Positions 1 through 12,575 of a stretch of DNA of 64,000 nt are shown here, piece by piece (position 1 is the first letter of the stretch; each line of letters starts with the position of its first letter). This stretch comes from Saturnia japonica. Its lineage: Eukaryota > Arthropoda > Insecta > Lepidoptera > Saturniidae. The position numbers and the translations under genes are program-made. The stretch spans positions 21,819,590 through 21,883,589 of the forward strand of contig CM065308.1 of assembly GCA_033032175.1 (NCBI GenBank), in the 5' to 3' direction. Under the pieces are notes generated by a model. It did not search any database. It worked only from the letters and a program-made list of their open reading frames with translations, and was not told the DNA's origin.

Positions 1-723
1 AAAAAATGTTCTTTCTAAGCTCTTCGTTTTAAAATTATATTTCCGTATGCAGAAGAGTCCATATCCCATATTGCCGTTCTTTTTCTATTTCATTCTCCAT
101 TTTTCTAAGGAGTCTCTAGTATCTCGGCTCGCGCGAAACGCTTCTATTATGCGTGCAAATCGAGGAATCTCGCGTGCTGTTCGCGATTTACGCGCGAACT
201 TTATACTCGCGCGATGCTTGTTAAATGTGGTCGCGATGTAATAGATTTTTTTGTTTCACGTTATATAAAAATTATATATGAAATACCTCTTTCTCGTTAT
301 CTCTAAGTGATATAAAAGAGTAAGCACTCTTCCATCTATCTCTTTTCTCTTTTATTATATCAGGGACAAAATGTATTGCAAGGTCCGCGTCAGTGCGAAA
401 TTTCTTGCATTTCAGCAGATCATTGATTTCAAATTCCAAAAATTTTTATTGAATTCCATTACCTATCATAATGTTATTGAAACATAACTTTTTAGAGCTG
501 TCTTTCGCCGTTCATAATCAGTTTTAATTTTTAAACAGTATGGCTTAAAAAATCTAAAGCCACGCAAAATCTTTTAACCGATGAAATAAACGGAAAGCGT
601 TTTATAATTCGAACTGGTGACCAGAACACGCGGCTTCAAAAACTTCAAGGTTATACGACAGAATTTTCCTTAACCTGACGAGCTATAATATAGCTATAAT
701 AATATATGTTGTGGGACAAATTA
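1..723. other. no gene seen; TCGCG-rich patch
   Basis: AT-rich apart from 120-240, which holds several tcgcg motifs (gctcgcgcgaaacg, tgttcgcgatttacgcgcg). The 64-codon frame across it has no recognisable domain. Confidence 0.4.
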
Positions 724-1000
724 TATGGACATATTACAAACTAGCTGTGCCTGCGACTACGTCTGCGTGAAATGCGGCGATGGCAGCAAAGAGGGACATG
801 CGCGTAGGGTACAGGTGGTGCTGGACACTGCTACTTTATATTATTTGCGCGAAACCCTAATTATCTTTCTAAAAAAGAGTAGCCTAAGTTACTCCTTATA
901 ACTTCAGCTATCTGCTAGTGAAAGTCGCATCAAAATCGGTCCAACCGTTTCGGAGATTAGACAGAATAAACAAAAAGACAGACAAAAATTTTTAAAAATT
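724..1000 (+). repeat. dispersed ACTAGCTG...CAGACAG repeat
   Basis: Runs from actagctgtgcctgcgacta through aaaatcggtccaaccgtttc to aagacagacaaaaa. The same pattern is found at 18992-19245 and in part at 36480-36705, where it ends ttcgcatttataatattagt. It is a common type in moths and butterflies; no coding capacity. Confidence 0.5.
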
Positions 1001-1484
1001 GTTTGACATTACAAACAGACACTTAAATTTTTTAACATAGATATCGTCATGTTGCCTTATTTTTATCAACGGGAGATCCTGACTGTGGGACTAAATAAGT
1101 ATAAAGGAATCTATGTTACACATAGTTTATCCATTGAGTTATAATATAAAGTTTATAAGCTTTATGCTTGTTCAAGACGTACCAAATAATTAAAAATTAT
1201 GTAATATAAAAAATATAAAATTATATTTACGTGACAAAACGGTCAAATGAAATTTGGTTTTTGCATATCATTCCCTTGATGGACTTTATCATTTGACAAC
1301 AGTCAAATATTTTAGGGAGTCATATTTTTTTAAAATTTGAGATATTGAACACCCTGTTCTATTTTATAATGATAATACTCAATCAAAAAGGAAAATAATT
1401 CCCTTTGTTCCCTGTATTGCTAAAAATGGAACTATAGGTAAATAATTATGCCTATATGCATGATTGCAAGAGTTGATGGTATAG

Positions 1485-1570
1485 TTTTTTTTTTTTTAGA
1501 ACTGACTATACTGTTCGCCTTAGGGGCCCTGAAGCCGCTGCAGCTTTTACAGCTTCACCGGACTTGGGAT
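1485..1570 (-). repeat. short poly(A) retroposon, copy 1
   Basis: A T-run at 1485-1497 is followed by agaactgactatactgttcg and, later, acagcttcaccggacttggg. It matches three other copies here. On the minus strand it is a unit of about 75 bp with a poly(A) tail. Confidence 0.7.
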
Positions 1571-2139
1571 AAAAAAGGTATAGCTTGTTATATAATTATA
1601 TATAGACAATATTATATGATAATTTACACAATAGTATCCAAATAAATGCAAAATATGTTTTCTAAGTTCAATAAACCTCTACATCAGCAATTAAGTTGTT
1701 TTTGAATATAATAATGTACTTCAATATTGAGTTCACTAAAATTTACACAATAGCAAAAGCTACATAGCTCTTCATTGCATTTATCCTGCAAAGAAATTAC
1801 ACGAAATTTTTAATTTGGTACCTATTGGTTGATACATATTTTTTTCTTCATGATACAACTGTGTGGGTCACAGAAGCAACTGTGCAATCATCACACTTTT
1901 TTTTAAGTAGTCTGTTTGGACCACTCATGTCTAAACAATAATAACAAAGAAATGCTGGATAAAAAATGACCTAATTATATAATGTCACTTTTACCACAAT
2001 ACACATAGGGTACACACAATAGGAAGACAAATAATATGTGTATAAAAATTATATGTACCTTTATAATAGTTTCCAATTTTTTTTTTTTTAGAAACAGGAT
2101 TACAAATCTATAGTAATATGTTTAAAGCGGAAAAGTTCT

Positions 2140-2763
2140 TAAGTTTGTTTGTTTAAACATGCTAATCTCTGAAACTACCAGTCTGATTTAAAAATCTTAT
2201 TGTATTTGATAGCCAAATTCACGACGAATAGTATAGGCTATCTAACATTAGGCTACAACTGTCAGCTAGCTTTCAATATTGATTTTTGTTAAGTAAGTCG
2301 GAAGTAGAAGTGTTTAAGAACTCCTTTATCCATGTATACTGGTGTAATGGTTAATGATACGTAAATACAATTTCCTAAAAAAATATCCATTCTTAGTATA
2401 TCTAAAAAAAGTCCGCAATAGTATAAGAGACAGTGGTCTCTTATACATAAGCCACAATAAGGTATTTTGTGACAAAAGTTTGTTGAATATTAAAAAGTGA
2501 TTTATGAGCATTATTTTTTAGAAATGGCATATTAATTCTTAGGAACAAAAGTTACTTCATCATAAAGACAATTTTATGAAGTTACACTTTGCCCTTTATA
2601 TCATGTTATTGGACACACAGTTTATGAGAATGAAAAATTAAAATAATTTGTATTTGCGGGAAGTGAGAACAATTATGATAGGCTAGACGGGTGCGTTAGC
2701 GGCGCAGTATTTGTCGGATAAAATTAGCCGGGTTGAGAAAGAGAAACCGTGGGGCACAACTAG
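2140..2763 (+). mobile_element. Helitron-like non-autonomous element, copy 1
   Basis: Begins with agtttgtttgtttaaacatg and gctaatctctgaaactacc, which recur at 13745, and ends gtggggcacaactagt. The interior shares aaaagttacttcatcataaa with the reverse complement of 12130-12150. It has no coding capacity; the Helitron assignment rests on the CTAG|T-type end of the family. Confidence 0.5.
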
Positions 2764-3479
2764 TTACAATATAAATAGTTACAGGTAAAACAATAAGGAA
2801 AACCTCCTACAACGTAAGATAACTACTTATCACATAAGATTACTAAAATTTTATTACAACAATAATTAGGTATATAAAACAGTAACTTCTTTTCTTAAAA
2901 TATACAAAATTAGAATAATGAAGGTACAGACAAATTTGAGATTAGTACATACTTAGTAGTTGCACCTACAAGTTGAAAATCTGTCACCAAGCACATATAA
3001 GTGAGTTTCGGCAGCTCGCTTAGTGTGTAATCATCTTATGCCATCAACACTTAAATCAGGTAAATCATAGAACTTTTGCATACACATAGTATATATAATG
3101 AAACATGCATAGTTGGATGTTATTGTTTGTTGTCTGTCAAAATCAATTGAATACCATGAAAATAGTGCAACTATCTTTTATTAGATATGAGTGAGAAATG
3201 TGGTAAAAGTGTTAATACCAAGCTGATCCTTACAATGTCTCTGTTCTCCTATATTCCCATAATTTTTATTTTTATATAGTAAGGAGTCACTTATACCTGT
3301 TTAGTGGTGCTAAATAGCCATTTTTGGCTATTTAACTTTGACAGTTCATTAAACATATTTAGCAACTAATTTTTCTTTGTACAAGACACTAATTTTGTTC
3401 AACCACTTTAAATATGTTTAGTGTAACTTTAATCATATTTAAACATGTTATGCAAGTCACCCTAGTGTTTTAAAATTCA

Positions 3480-4055
3480 TAAGTGCCTTTTTAGGGCCTA
3501 AATCGAGTTAAGTATTTTTGATTTCATTTTCTTATTCTTACATATTTAAACATGTTTAATTATATAGCCACATTCACCAAAATAAATAGGTAACATTACT
3601 GAAGAAAGCAGGGAACAATTCTAAAGAAAGGATAAGAACTATATTGAGGGACAAACTTAATTTTGCCTTTGGAAAACTGTTGTCCCCATACATCAATATA
3701 TGCCATGGTCAGTTTACCAAAGTAACTGCAGATAAGTTTGTAATCGCAAAAATATTTGTTTTTGTGTTGTAATTACAAATTTATGCTTTTCAGATTTTTT
3801 CTTTGCTTCTGCTATCCTACAAGTTTTATTACATATGCAAGTGTTTAAATATGTGGCATAAACAAGCATCTTTTGATTGCATTGTATTAAAAGTTTGATA
3901 TTTTCACAACTCCAAGGGATTACAGAACTGAGTATTTGATATTAATTTCAACTTGATACCTTCACACACTCCTGAGAAAAAAGGTCTTGACAGACAGGCA
4001 ATAAAGTGATCCTATAAAGGTCCCTTTTTTTCCTTTTGAAGTATGGAACCCTGAC
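3480..4055 (-). repeat. 570-bp dispersed repeat (CTCGCACTTGG family), copy 1
   Basis: Reverse complement of 14632-15192: it contains acaactccaagggattacag and aaagtgatcctataaaggtc. The family has no long open frame. Confidence 0.55.
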
Positions 4056-4059
4056 AAAT

Positions 4060-5275
4060 GAAAATTTTGCTAAAACTCAGCAATAGTATATAGAATATCT
4101 ACAATAAGCATTTTTGTCTTTAAAATAACTAAGAGAGAGGGTAGCACAATTTGCACACACATAGACAGCTAGTCTTTAATAAAAATGGTTATAGAATTTT
4201 CTTTCAATGATCAAATTAATAGACAATTATTTCAATAACATAATTTCTGTGTTTATATAGTCTCTGAGGTTAAAAACTTCCTACAAAAGGTATTTACATA
4301 GTAAAACCTATCAACTTATTGAATAACTTCATGTCATTTATTTTAATTAGTTATTTGTTTTATAGTAACATCCTGCTAACACTATTAATGTGTTTTTTAC
4401 ACTTTTTATATAAAAACTATTCATTAAATGTAGGTAGTATAGGTAGATAAAACTTTTATCTATACATATAGATATTCTGTAGTTTTTGTTGTGAATGTAT
4501 GTACATGAGAAATTTTTATGTGAGTGTTCATAACAAAATGTAGTTTAGAGTATATGTTATTAGTATAAATCGATATATTACTCATTCTACATACAATATT
4601 ACTACTGTTAGCATGTATTTGTGTGATATATTTTTGTGCAGTGTTTTAGTAAGTATGTGCATTTAATAGAAAGTTATGGTTTTATTTAGATACTTTGGAA
4701 ACAAGTAATTTATGTTATTATGTTTAAAAAAAAATTAGTTTGAGTGATAATTCATCATGCAAACCTGCATTTATTACATCTATTTTTTAGTATGAAGAAA
4801 AATGGATTAAAAATTGTAAACAAAATAAACTTAATACTATCATAGTAATCTTTCTTCATTCAGCTCACATGTATGTATGTAAGCCATTAAGTAATTACAT
4901 CCGAAACAATTAATTTTAATGCAGTGAAGGGTAATCAATTGTAAATAATAATCCCAGTGCAAATACTACATTATAATGGAATGAGTATGAATAGAAGTAG
5001 TATAAACAAGAGCAATCAATAACCAAAGAAATACAAAGTACAGGCATATTATACAAGTACATGTTTAAAGAGCGTGCGGGCAGCTTCTAAATATAGATAT
5101 TTTTAGAACAACACTCAACCCAGATAACTAGAGCATCAAGAAAGTAAGCTTTATAGTTTATTTTTAAGTATTCTATGCGCAGAAATTAACCGAGATGGCT
5201 GTATAAACCGATTCCTTTTGCCTCAAAATAATACATAATAAAAAAATTATTACGTGCATGTGCTAGGCGGTGTCA
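4060..5275. other. no gene or repeat recognised
   Basis: AT-rich sequence with short poly-T and poly-A runs only. Confidence 0.5.
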
Positions 5276-5279
5276 ATGA

Positions 5280-5700
5280 TCATAAACATGCAATTTCTCG
5301 CAGACGGTTTACCTCCGCCGATGTCCATGGCACTATATTACGATAACCTCGCCGCGGACACCTCACAGTGGTTCTTCCGCACACGAAAACATCAAAACGC
5401 ACATTTATTTTAGCATCGTCATAACTCTAATCGGCTAAAACACTTCCCAGTTTTAACAGGTGTCCGTAATGTATTTTGAACGCACTAACTTTCCTCACTT
5501 GGAAATGATTACCGAAAGGTTTTACTAAAAAACACACACGACCTAGGTATTTCACAAACGGTAAACTAAAAACGTACCTCCAGCATAAATGATCCTATAA
5601 TAATAACTGTCTCTTCGTACTCGACACTCGTTCGTCCGAGGAACTAGTTATCAAGGTCTCGTCTCAATCGCAGCGTTCGGTTCCAAGAATCAACATAGGT
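5280..5700 (-). promoter_or_regulatory. candidate first exons of a minus-strand gene
   Basis: On the minus strand an exon-like segment ends CTGGAG|GTACGT (donor at 5577). About 240 bp further on is ATATAG|TGCCATGGACATC followed by a GGAG|GTAAAC donor (about 5309-5329). The second segment has a good start context (CCATGG). The sequence around 5290-5700 is less AT-rich than its flanks, as at a promoter. The rest of such a gene was not found between here and the left edge, so it would have to lie outside or across a long intron. This is a weak call based on splice-site layout only. Confidence 0.3.
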
Positions 5701-6112
5701 TATGCACGTCGCGAACTGTCACACTGTTTATGTTTACGACAAAGAAAACAGAACAGGTAAGTTCCTTTCTTTAGTTGGTCAAAATAAACTGTGAATTGGA
5801 TAAATACATTAAATAACACTGCACTCGCACAACGTCAAAAACTAATGATAAAGCATATTCACTTGTGTGAACGCTTCACGCGACGTCACACCGCAGCGAC
5901 TAACTAAACTGACGGCCATCGGTCATTGGTGCTTGGAACGTCACGTGTGGGTTATTAAGGTAAAATGTTGCTAACTATTAGTTGAAAAAATACAATAAGC
6001 TAATATTATGTTAAAATTAGAAAATTTTATAGCAAAAGTGTTTTGATTTATAAGAAGGTAAAAATGTGATGTGAAGCCGTGTTAGGTTTTTCTATTTCAT
6101 TAATATTATACT

Positions 6113-6190
6113 ATCATATTCCAATGCCTGTATACCTGAAGGGTTAGGCAGAGGTGTACTAAGTACACCCACAGTTCGCAGGGTACCTTA
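6113..6190 (-). repeat. SINE 3' fragment
   Basis: Only the 3' end of the SINE is present: tgaagggttaggcagaggtg and acccacagttcgcagggtac match the reverse complement of 44780-44850. It lies next to the Gypsy 3' LTR. Confidence 0.55.
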
Positions 6191-6213
6191 TTAGGTCCCA
6201 TGGAATAGAAGAC

Positions 6214-6508
6214 TGTTATAAATAAAAAATAATTTAATACATAGTTTAGCGGAGGTGTGAGGAACAGAGAGTAAAGTTCTTCATCCGCCATAGAAAAGGG
6301 AGGATCCTCCGGCCAGACCGGCTATGTCTGGCGGGCAGCTGCCCCGACTGTTGTAGTCGGGTTCTTGTATATATACTCAACGATAGAGTTAATTTCTATA
6401 GCGCAATGTAGGATAGTAGGATGCGTCCTATGTGGCTCGATAGATGTCGCTATGTGTCGCTACGTAGTTGTGTCGATGCGTCAGTTTGTGGCGAGAGATG
6501 TCGCTACA
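6214..6508 (-). repeat. 3' LTR of the Gypsy element
   Basis: On the minus strand it begins TGTAGCGACATCTC and ends TTATAACA, the TG...CA ends expected of an LTR. It lies directly after the integrase C-terminal region. It contains a short GC-rich inverted pair around 6310-6360 (cagaccggctatgtctgg and gactgttgtagtc). The terminal 34 bp (6214-6248) recur at 10383-10417. Confidence 0.65.
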
Positions 6509-6524
6509 CATAGTTTTAATAAAA

Positions 6525-7790
6525 TTATGAAATCCTCCTTTTGCGTTTGCTCATCAGTTTTTTCTTGACATGAAGATAGTTCTTCATGCGTTGGTACGAG
6601 AGGTTTTGATACTGAAGCTCGGTCGATACTCGGTGATAGTTGCTCAACAGATTCACAGCGACGGCGCATTTGATCAGCATGGTACCTTCTCTCACCATAA
6701 GGAGTGGTAACGACATATGAATATTTATGTGTACGTCGGTTGACTATCGCTGGCACCCACCGAGTATTGTCTCTCGTACGAATAAAGACATCATCACCAT
6801 GTTCAAAATTAGGTTCACCTTTTTCATTGTTGATATTTGCTTGTATTACAGCATATGCACGTGCTCTCTTTGCATCTGGTTTTACATTATCCAAAACACA
6901 GGTCAGTTTTGCCAGTATTGCTATGTGGAGTATTCCGGTATGAGAATAGAAATTTCTCAAGTTGTTGTTTAAGACTGAACTTGTCATTGGTACTCGAGGA
7001 CATTCTGGTCTTAAATGTACGCACGAGACTTTCAGCTAATCCGTTGGTTCGGGGATGATAAGGAGAGGATTTGACGTGTTTAATACCTCTGACTTTACAA
7101 GACAAAGTAAACTCTTGCGAAGTGAATTGTGAACCATTATCCGAAACTATAAACTGTAGTAAACCGAAAGTAGTAAAAATTGAGTCTAATTCTTCATAAA
7201 GCTTAAGTGAAGTAGTTTTAACCATGGGTTTAACTTCTATCCATTTTGATGGTGCATTAGCAAGAACAAGCCAATGTTTCCCCTCAAAAGGAGCTGTGAA
7301 GTCAACGTGAATCCTTTCCCATACTTAATCTGGAATAGACCAAGAGTAAATTGGTAGCTCAGAAATATTTGGTATATTATCTTGACACTTACTACAGCGT
7401 TTAATATATTAATCAATATCTTCTTCAATAGATAGCCACCAAACAGAAGCGTGCAAGTGCCCTCATAGCTGAATTGCCTGGATGTCCTGAATGTATTAAC
7501 TTTAAAATTATGTTTCTCCGGTTATGTGTTATTATAAGTCTTCCTTGCCATACAATTATTTTATTTTCTAATGAGAGTTCGCTCAGCTTGCGAGCATGAT
7601 CTCGTTTAAGTAATTGTTCACTCCATCCAAATCAAATATATCGCGCTATATCTTTCAGAACAGGGTCTTTTTTTGTATGCTCTCTTATACAATCTTCTGA
7701 TATAGGAAGATCACTAACTCTGTCTGTTTGTAAACGAGTTTCTATTTTGTACACCGCAATCTCGGCATTTGACTGTTACTCCTCAGGGTT
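6525..7790 (-). pseudogene. Gypsy integrase with C-terminal extension, broken
   Basis: The minus strand encodes an integrase with a degraded zinc-binding N-terminal part (about 7300-7500) and a catalytic core at 6887-7225 showing IVSDNGSQFTS and SPYHPRTNGLAES, which carry two of the acidic catalytic residues. A basic C-terminal segment (6525-6900) has a chromo/SH3-like look (VFIRTRDNTRWVPAIV). Stops at about 7230, near 7330 and near 7430 and a frame change near 6890 break it. It is the last domain of the polyprotein and runs to the 3' LTR. Confidence 0.8.
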
Positions 7791-7844
7791 AGGCATCCTA
7801 GAAAGGTAGTTAGCCAATACATTATTTTCTCCTTTTGTATAGGC

Positions 7845-9219
7845 CTAATAATCATAATCATAATCATAAGTACCTATCAATAAGGCCCATCTTACGAGAC
7901 GATTGTTAACTAATTTTGGCAAGTTACGCCGTGTACCCAAAAGATGGATCAATGGTTTATGATCGGTAACTAGAGTAAATTTTGACCCACGTCGGTACTG
8001 ATCAAATTTTTTAATTCCAAAGAATATAGCCAAAGCCTCACGGTCGATAACTGAGTATTTGATTTCTGCAGATTTTAATTTCCGTGACATAAAAGCTATA
8101 GGCTACATAAGGTTTCCGTCTTTATGAAACAGTAAAGCGCCAACGTCTTTTTCCGAAGCGTCGCAGGCCAGAAACAGAGGACGCTTTTAATTTAACGCTC
8201 TAAGAGGTTTGGAACAAGCAATAATTGACTTAACTTGCTCAAAAATTATATTCTCATTTTTTGTCCACTTCCATTTCTGTCGACTACCTGTTTACGTATG
8301 GAGATCTGCACATTTTCTGTATAAATGAGGGATAAAACGTTAATGAAAATTGACGAGACCGAGAAAAGAATTAATTCTTAACTCTTTCGAGTTTAAAGGC
8401 GGAGAAGCTTTGGTAATGACTTCGATCTTAGAATTTGTCGGTCTCACTCCATTCTTGTCAATAATATGGCCTAAATATTGTTCAGGCCTAGATGTTCAGC
8501 ATCATTTTCTCCTGTCACCGCAATGTCATCAAAGCAAACAGCCACGTTTGGTTTACCTTCGAGAAATTTGTCAAGATAATGTTGAAATATAGAAGGTGCT
8601 GTAGAGATTCCAAAAGGCATTCTATTATATTGAAAGTATCCATTGTGTGTAGAAATGATCAAGTATTTTTTTGAGTCAGGAGCTACAGCAAATTCTAAGT
8701 AGGCATCTTTCAAATCTATTTTCGAAAACTTTTTTACATTTGCTAAATTCAGTCGTAATTGAACAAAAAGGGCAACTGGGTGTGCGTGCTTGATAAGAAC
8801 TGAATTGATTGTACTACGAAAATTCCCGCAGATGCGAATTTGCCCATTCTGTTTTATAATGTTTACTGTTGGTTTGGCCCATTCTGCAGTCGTTATATTA
8901 GGATCTATTTTACTTATTATGCCCTCTGCCACCAACCGTTCTAGTTTAATTTCAATGTTCTTTCTCATTGCAAATTTGATTGATCATGGAGGTAGATGCT
9001 TTGCTACAGCGTCGGACTTAATATGAATGTTTAATGAATGAGTGGTAATATTTTACTTTTCCCTTCAATCTGTACAGTTACGTCGGTTATGCCTTTTGGT
9101 TTAAGTTTAACATTGGCGTAGGCTCGTAGTCGTGGTGCTTTAGTTAATGTTGTTGCTCCTATTTGCTTCCAAAGTTTTGTGCTAATAATAGAATAAAGAG
9201 ATCCTGGGTCCCAGTCCAA
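7845..9219 (-). pseudogene. Gypsy protease, reverse transcriptase and RNase H, broken
   Basis: Reading on the minus strand: a protease-like end (9031-9219), then the reverse transcriptase from 8968 with KIDLKDAY, the FGISTAP block and a CFDD catalytic box (the usual Y/F-x-DD), then RNase H with LVTDHKPL at about 7960. The segments are in several frames separated by stops (for example near 8470 and between 8100 and 8470). A short (GATTAT)n-like run at 7848-7867 ends the RNase H frame. The domain order is standard for Gypsy. No coding capacity remains. Confidence 0.8.
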
Positions 9220-9599
9220 GGTACATTCTTTTCCGTTGATTATTATATCTATTTTTTTACTGTCTTTCTGAGTTTGCTTTTAATATTACAAACTTTGTCA
9301 CTATCTGAAATACTATCATCATTCTCTGTCGCCGAAGAAAATGATTGATTATTTGTTTGACTGCTAATCCTGTGTAAGTTATTTCCTAACCTCGACTATT
9401 GTTTCTGTGTATTCCTATTTTAAGTAACATATGTTCTACCTGATTTTATATAATAGCTCTCAAAATGACATTCAGTGCTACACTCTTTGCATATATGTTT
9501 TCCAACTGTGCAAATATCGAATCTATGTCTCTCATTTTTACCGCACAGCCGGCACTGATTAAATCGTAATTTACGTTGTACAATGTTTCTTCCTTTCTG

Positions 9600-10375
9600 T
9601 GAACTATTCTAATTAGAATTTTATTTTACCTTGTAGATAGGTGATTCTGTATTAGCATCACCCTCTGCTATTTCTCGAGATTGTGTGATTGTGAAAATTT
9701 GGGTAAATATAACCTCTTCAGTGTTGGCGTCACTGATATGTAATAAATTTGGCCATTTTTGTTTTAAGTCTATCTGAAGTTGTTCATGATTGAGACCAGT
9801 TGCAAAACGATCACGTACTTGCCGCTTTAACAAGGTGTCGTCGTAACCACAGTCTTTGCTAAATTCTTTAAGTCTATTTGCGTAATTTTCCATTGTTTCT
9901 TCTTGTTTCCTAATACAGGTTCAGAAGTCAGTAAGCTCTTTATTTCTTGTTTTCTTTGTACGATATAAATCTAGAAGTTTATTTTTCATGTTTTCGAATG
10001 AGCCTATTGCAAAGTTTGATGTGAGAGCAACTTTCAGTTCGTGAAAAACATCTGGCGATAAACAGTTAAACAAAAAATCTTTTTGTATGTTTATACAATC
10101 ATCTCCTCATATTTTACATTTTTCTTCAAAAAGCTACATAAAATCCTATACTGGTGTTATGGTAGGATCAAATTTGTTGCTTTTAAATTTATTCATTATA
10201 CATAATTCTGTTTCGTGTGAACGTTGCAATTCTCCTTCAGTCCCATTGTTTGATGAGGGCGTGGAATTATGTAATTGTTGACGTACTAACAGTTCTAAAA
10301 GATCCGTGATTTGTTGTTTATGAATTTTTGTATTTTCAAAAATTGTATAAATTGTTCCGAGTTCATCCTCGTCGC
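9600..10375 (-). pseudogene. Gypsy gag, broken
   Basis: The minus strand downstream of the leader encodes gag-like sequence. The best open segment (9621-9893) contains KRQVRDRFATGL and a following basic-acidic helix typical of retrotransposon capsid C-terminal regions. Cys/His codons near 9470-9560 look like a decayed zinc knuckle. Stops and frame changes occur throughout (around 9900 and 10090). I infer the gag identity mainly from its position before the protease and the capsid-like motif. Confidence 0.65.
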
Positions 10376-10554
10376 CAATTAATGTTATAAATAAAAAATA
10401 ATTTAATACATAGTTTTAATAAAATTATGATATACTAAAAGAAAGACAATTTATATCTGTCAACCTAATAAGAAAACATTAAATTCTTTTATAACAGTGG
10501 TTAGCTAAACTAAACTAAGCCGGTTTTAATCTACAATAATAAATATTTACACTA

Positions 10555-10715
10555 TAGAGACGAGCCTATTGCCATTGGTCGAGCACAACGCCAAACTCCG
10601 AGCTGCTACTAAAAATTTCATAGAAAACCCCAATAACACTTTGCCCGACCTGAAAATTGAACCCAGGACCTCGAGCATAGTAGTCGCGCTTAGGACCAAT
10701 AGGCTACTGAGGTAG
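10555..10715 (-). repeat. tRNA-derived SINE copy
   Basis: Reverse complement of the SINE head at 44602: it contains gaacccaggacctcgagc (B-box region) and aaccccaataacactttgcc. The 3' part is missing. It lies just right of the Gypsy element. Confidence 0.7.
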
Positions 10716-11930
10716 TTAAGAACAATAAAGAGGCAGGAATATTATAAACTTCTAGTTTTTTGCTATTATCTATTAACATGGAAGTATTTATTAGAAAGTG
10801 ACATAATATAAACGCAGATACTTGTGAAAATTACCAACTACGTAACAAAAGTACAGTGCAATAATAAAGTTTTAGTGCAACCAAAAATGTAGAAAATAAA
10901 TGAGGGCGCTAGTATCGTTTATCCCTATACTCTGACTAAAACAGTTTTTATACTAATTTTTCATTGAAATATTTATTACTTATTCATATTTCACCAGTTG
11001 ACGTTTTCTTAACGTATATATCTAATTTCACATGGGATTTACAGTCGTTACAAATTGTAGGATTTTATTGAAAAAAATACTATGTATGACAGTAAATATT
11101 AGAAATGTATGTTTTCGGAACAACAACTATTTGTATTACTAGCAAACAATGTACACTATTCTATTAAGCTAAAATCTGTGTTATCATCCCTAAAAATAAT
11201 TTAAAATTAAGATAATTATACCACATCAGCTTATTCAATGAATTAATGAAATTCAAGTGGCAGGTTTACATCAATAAACGGTTTTACTGTAGTTTTGGTA
11301 AACGCGGCAACATTATTAAAGCGAGATCTGCCAACACTGAAGAGACGAGTTTGTAATAAGTATGAGCGAGACGAAGAACATACTTAAGCGTTTGACTGTA
11401 TTTATTTACACTTGACTAATTATGTTGTAGGTTTCCCGCCAAATCATATGACTAAAATACCGTCTCTTAATATATGGATATATAGCAGTTCATAAATGAT
11501 TGGGATTTAATGCACTTTTTACTTGTGCATTGGTAAGTAGGTGCTTAATAAATAGGTAATAAAACATTTTCCTGCTTCGCACCGCGCCGATTCGAGCCTA
11601 GCTTAAATATAAAAAAATATGAATTTTTCGTAATTAACGTATAGTTTACTAATTTGTTTATAATTATGAACATTATCTATCGATTGATGGCGAGAGAAAA
11701 CATTGTAGGGAATACGTGAACGCTTGTGAAATGTTATTTTAGTACTATCGTAGGTATATAATGGGGAAATACAAGACTAGATTTCTTGACAATCACCGTC
11801 ATAAATTCCGTGGTGGTCAAGCCCATGTCTTTCATCGGCCAGGTGCTTTGATCCTGTTACGAGACACTTTCAGACTACCATTATTATTAGTTAAAAAATG
11901 TTTCATGAGCTGATATTTTATACATTTTAT
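10716..11930. other. no gene or repeat recognised
   Basis: AT-rich; nothing coding in any frame longer than about 60 codons. Confidence 0.5.
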
Positions 11931-11935
11931 TTTAT

Positions 11936-12575
11936 TAACTAGCTGTGACCCATGGTTTCACCCGTGTTAATATTATCCGTCAAACACCTAACCGCTAACG
12001 AACCCGTGCAGTCTATCATAATTGTTCTTCTCGCAAGTACAAATTATTTTAATTTTTCATTATCTCCTAAACTATGTGTCCAAATAACATACTTTCAAGA
12101 GCAAAATTTAACTTAATAAAATTGTCTTTATGATGAAGTAACTTTTGTTCGTAAGAATTAATATGCCATGTCTATAAGTAATGCTTATAAATCACTTTTT
12201 AATGTTCAACTAATCTTTGTTACAAAATTCCTAATTGTGACTTATGTATAAGAGATAGGCATATGCTATCGCTGACTTTTTTTTCACATATATAAAGGGC
12301 CAATATTATTGTAGAACATTATATTTCCGTATCATTAACGATTACACCAGCGCACGCGGACAAAGCAGTTCGGAAGGACTCGACTTCCGATTTACGTGAC
12401 AAAAATCAAGATTTAAGGCTATCTGAGAGTTGTAGCGTAATCTAATATAGCCTATAGTATTTCTCGAATGTCTGGCTATCACATACAAAAATAATTTTTC
12501 GAATCCAACAGGTACTTTTGGGAGAAAAGCGTTTTTAAACAAACAAACAAGAAAACTGCTTTATTATATTTACTA
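11936..12575 (-). mobile_element. Helitron-like non-autonomous element, copy 2
   Basis: Reverse orientation of the family at 2140 and 13720. It starts actagctgtgacccatgg and runs through ttgtctttatgatgaagtaa to aaacaaacaaacaag at 12536-12550. A stretch with actagcgacccgccccggct follows at 12572 and may be another related end. Confidence 0.5.

Larger units (their letters stand above)
6214..10417 (-). mobile_element. decayed Ty3/Gypsy LTR retrotransposon
   Basis: A minus-strand retroelement reads gag, protease, reverse transcriptase, RNase H, integrase, then a 3' LTR. Just inside the right edge the minus strand reads TTGGCGACGAGGATG, the kind of leader found after the 5' LTR in K02A2.6/mag-like Gypsy elements. 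The 3' LTR is about 295 bp (6214-6508). The 5' LTR is reduced to about 34 bp (10383-10417) matching only the LTR end. Many stops and frameshifts interrupt every domain, so the copy is dead. A SINE tail fragment (6113-6190) lies close to its left side. Confidence 0.85.
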
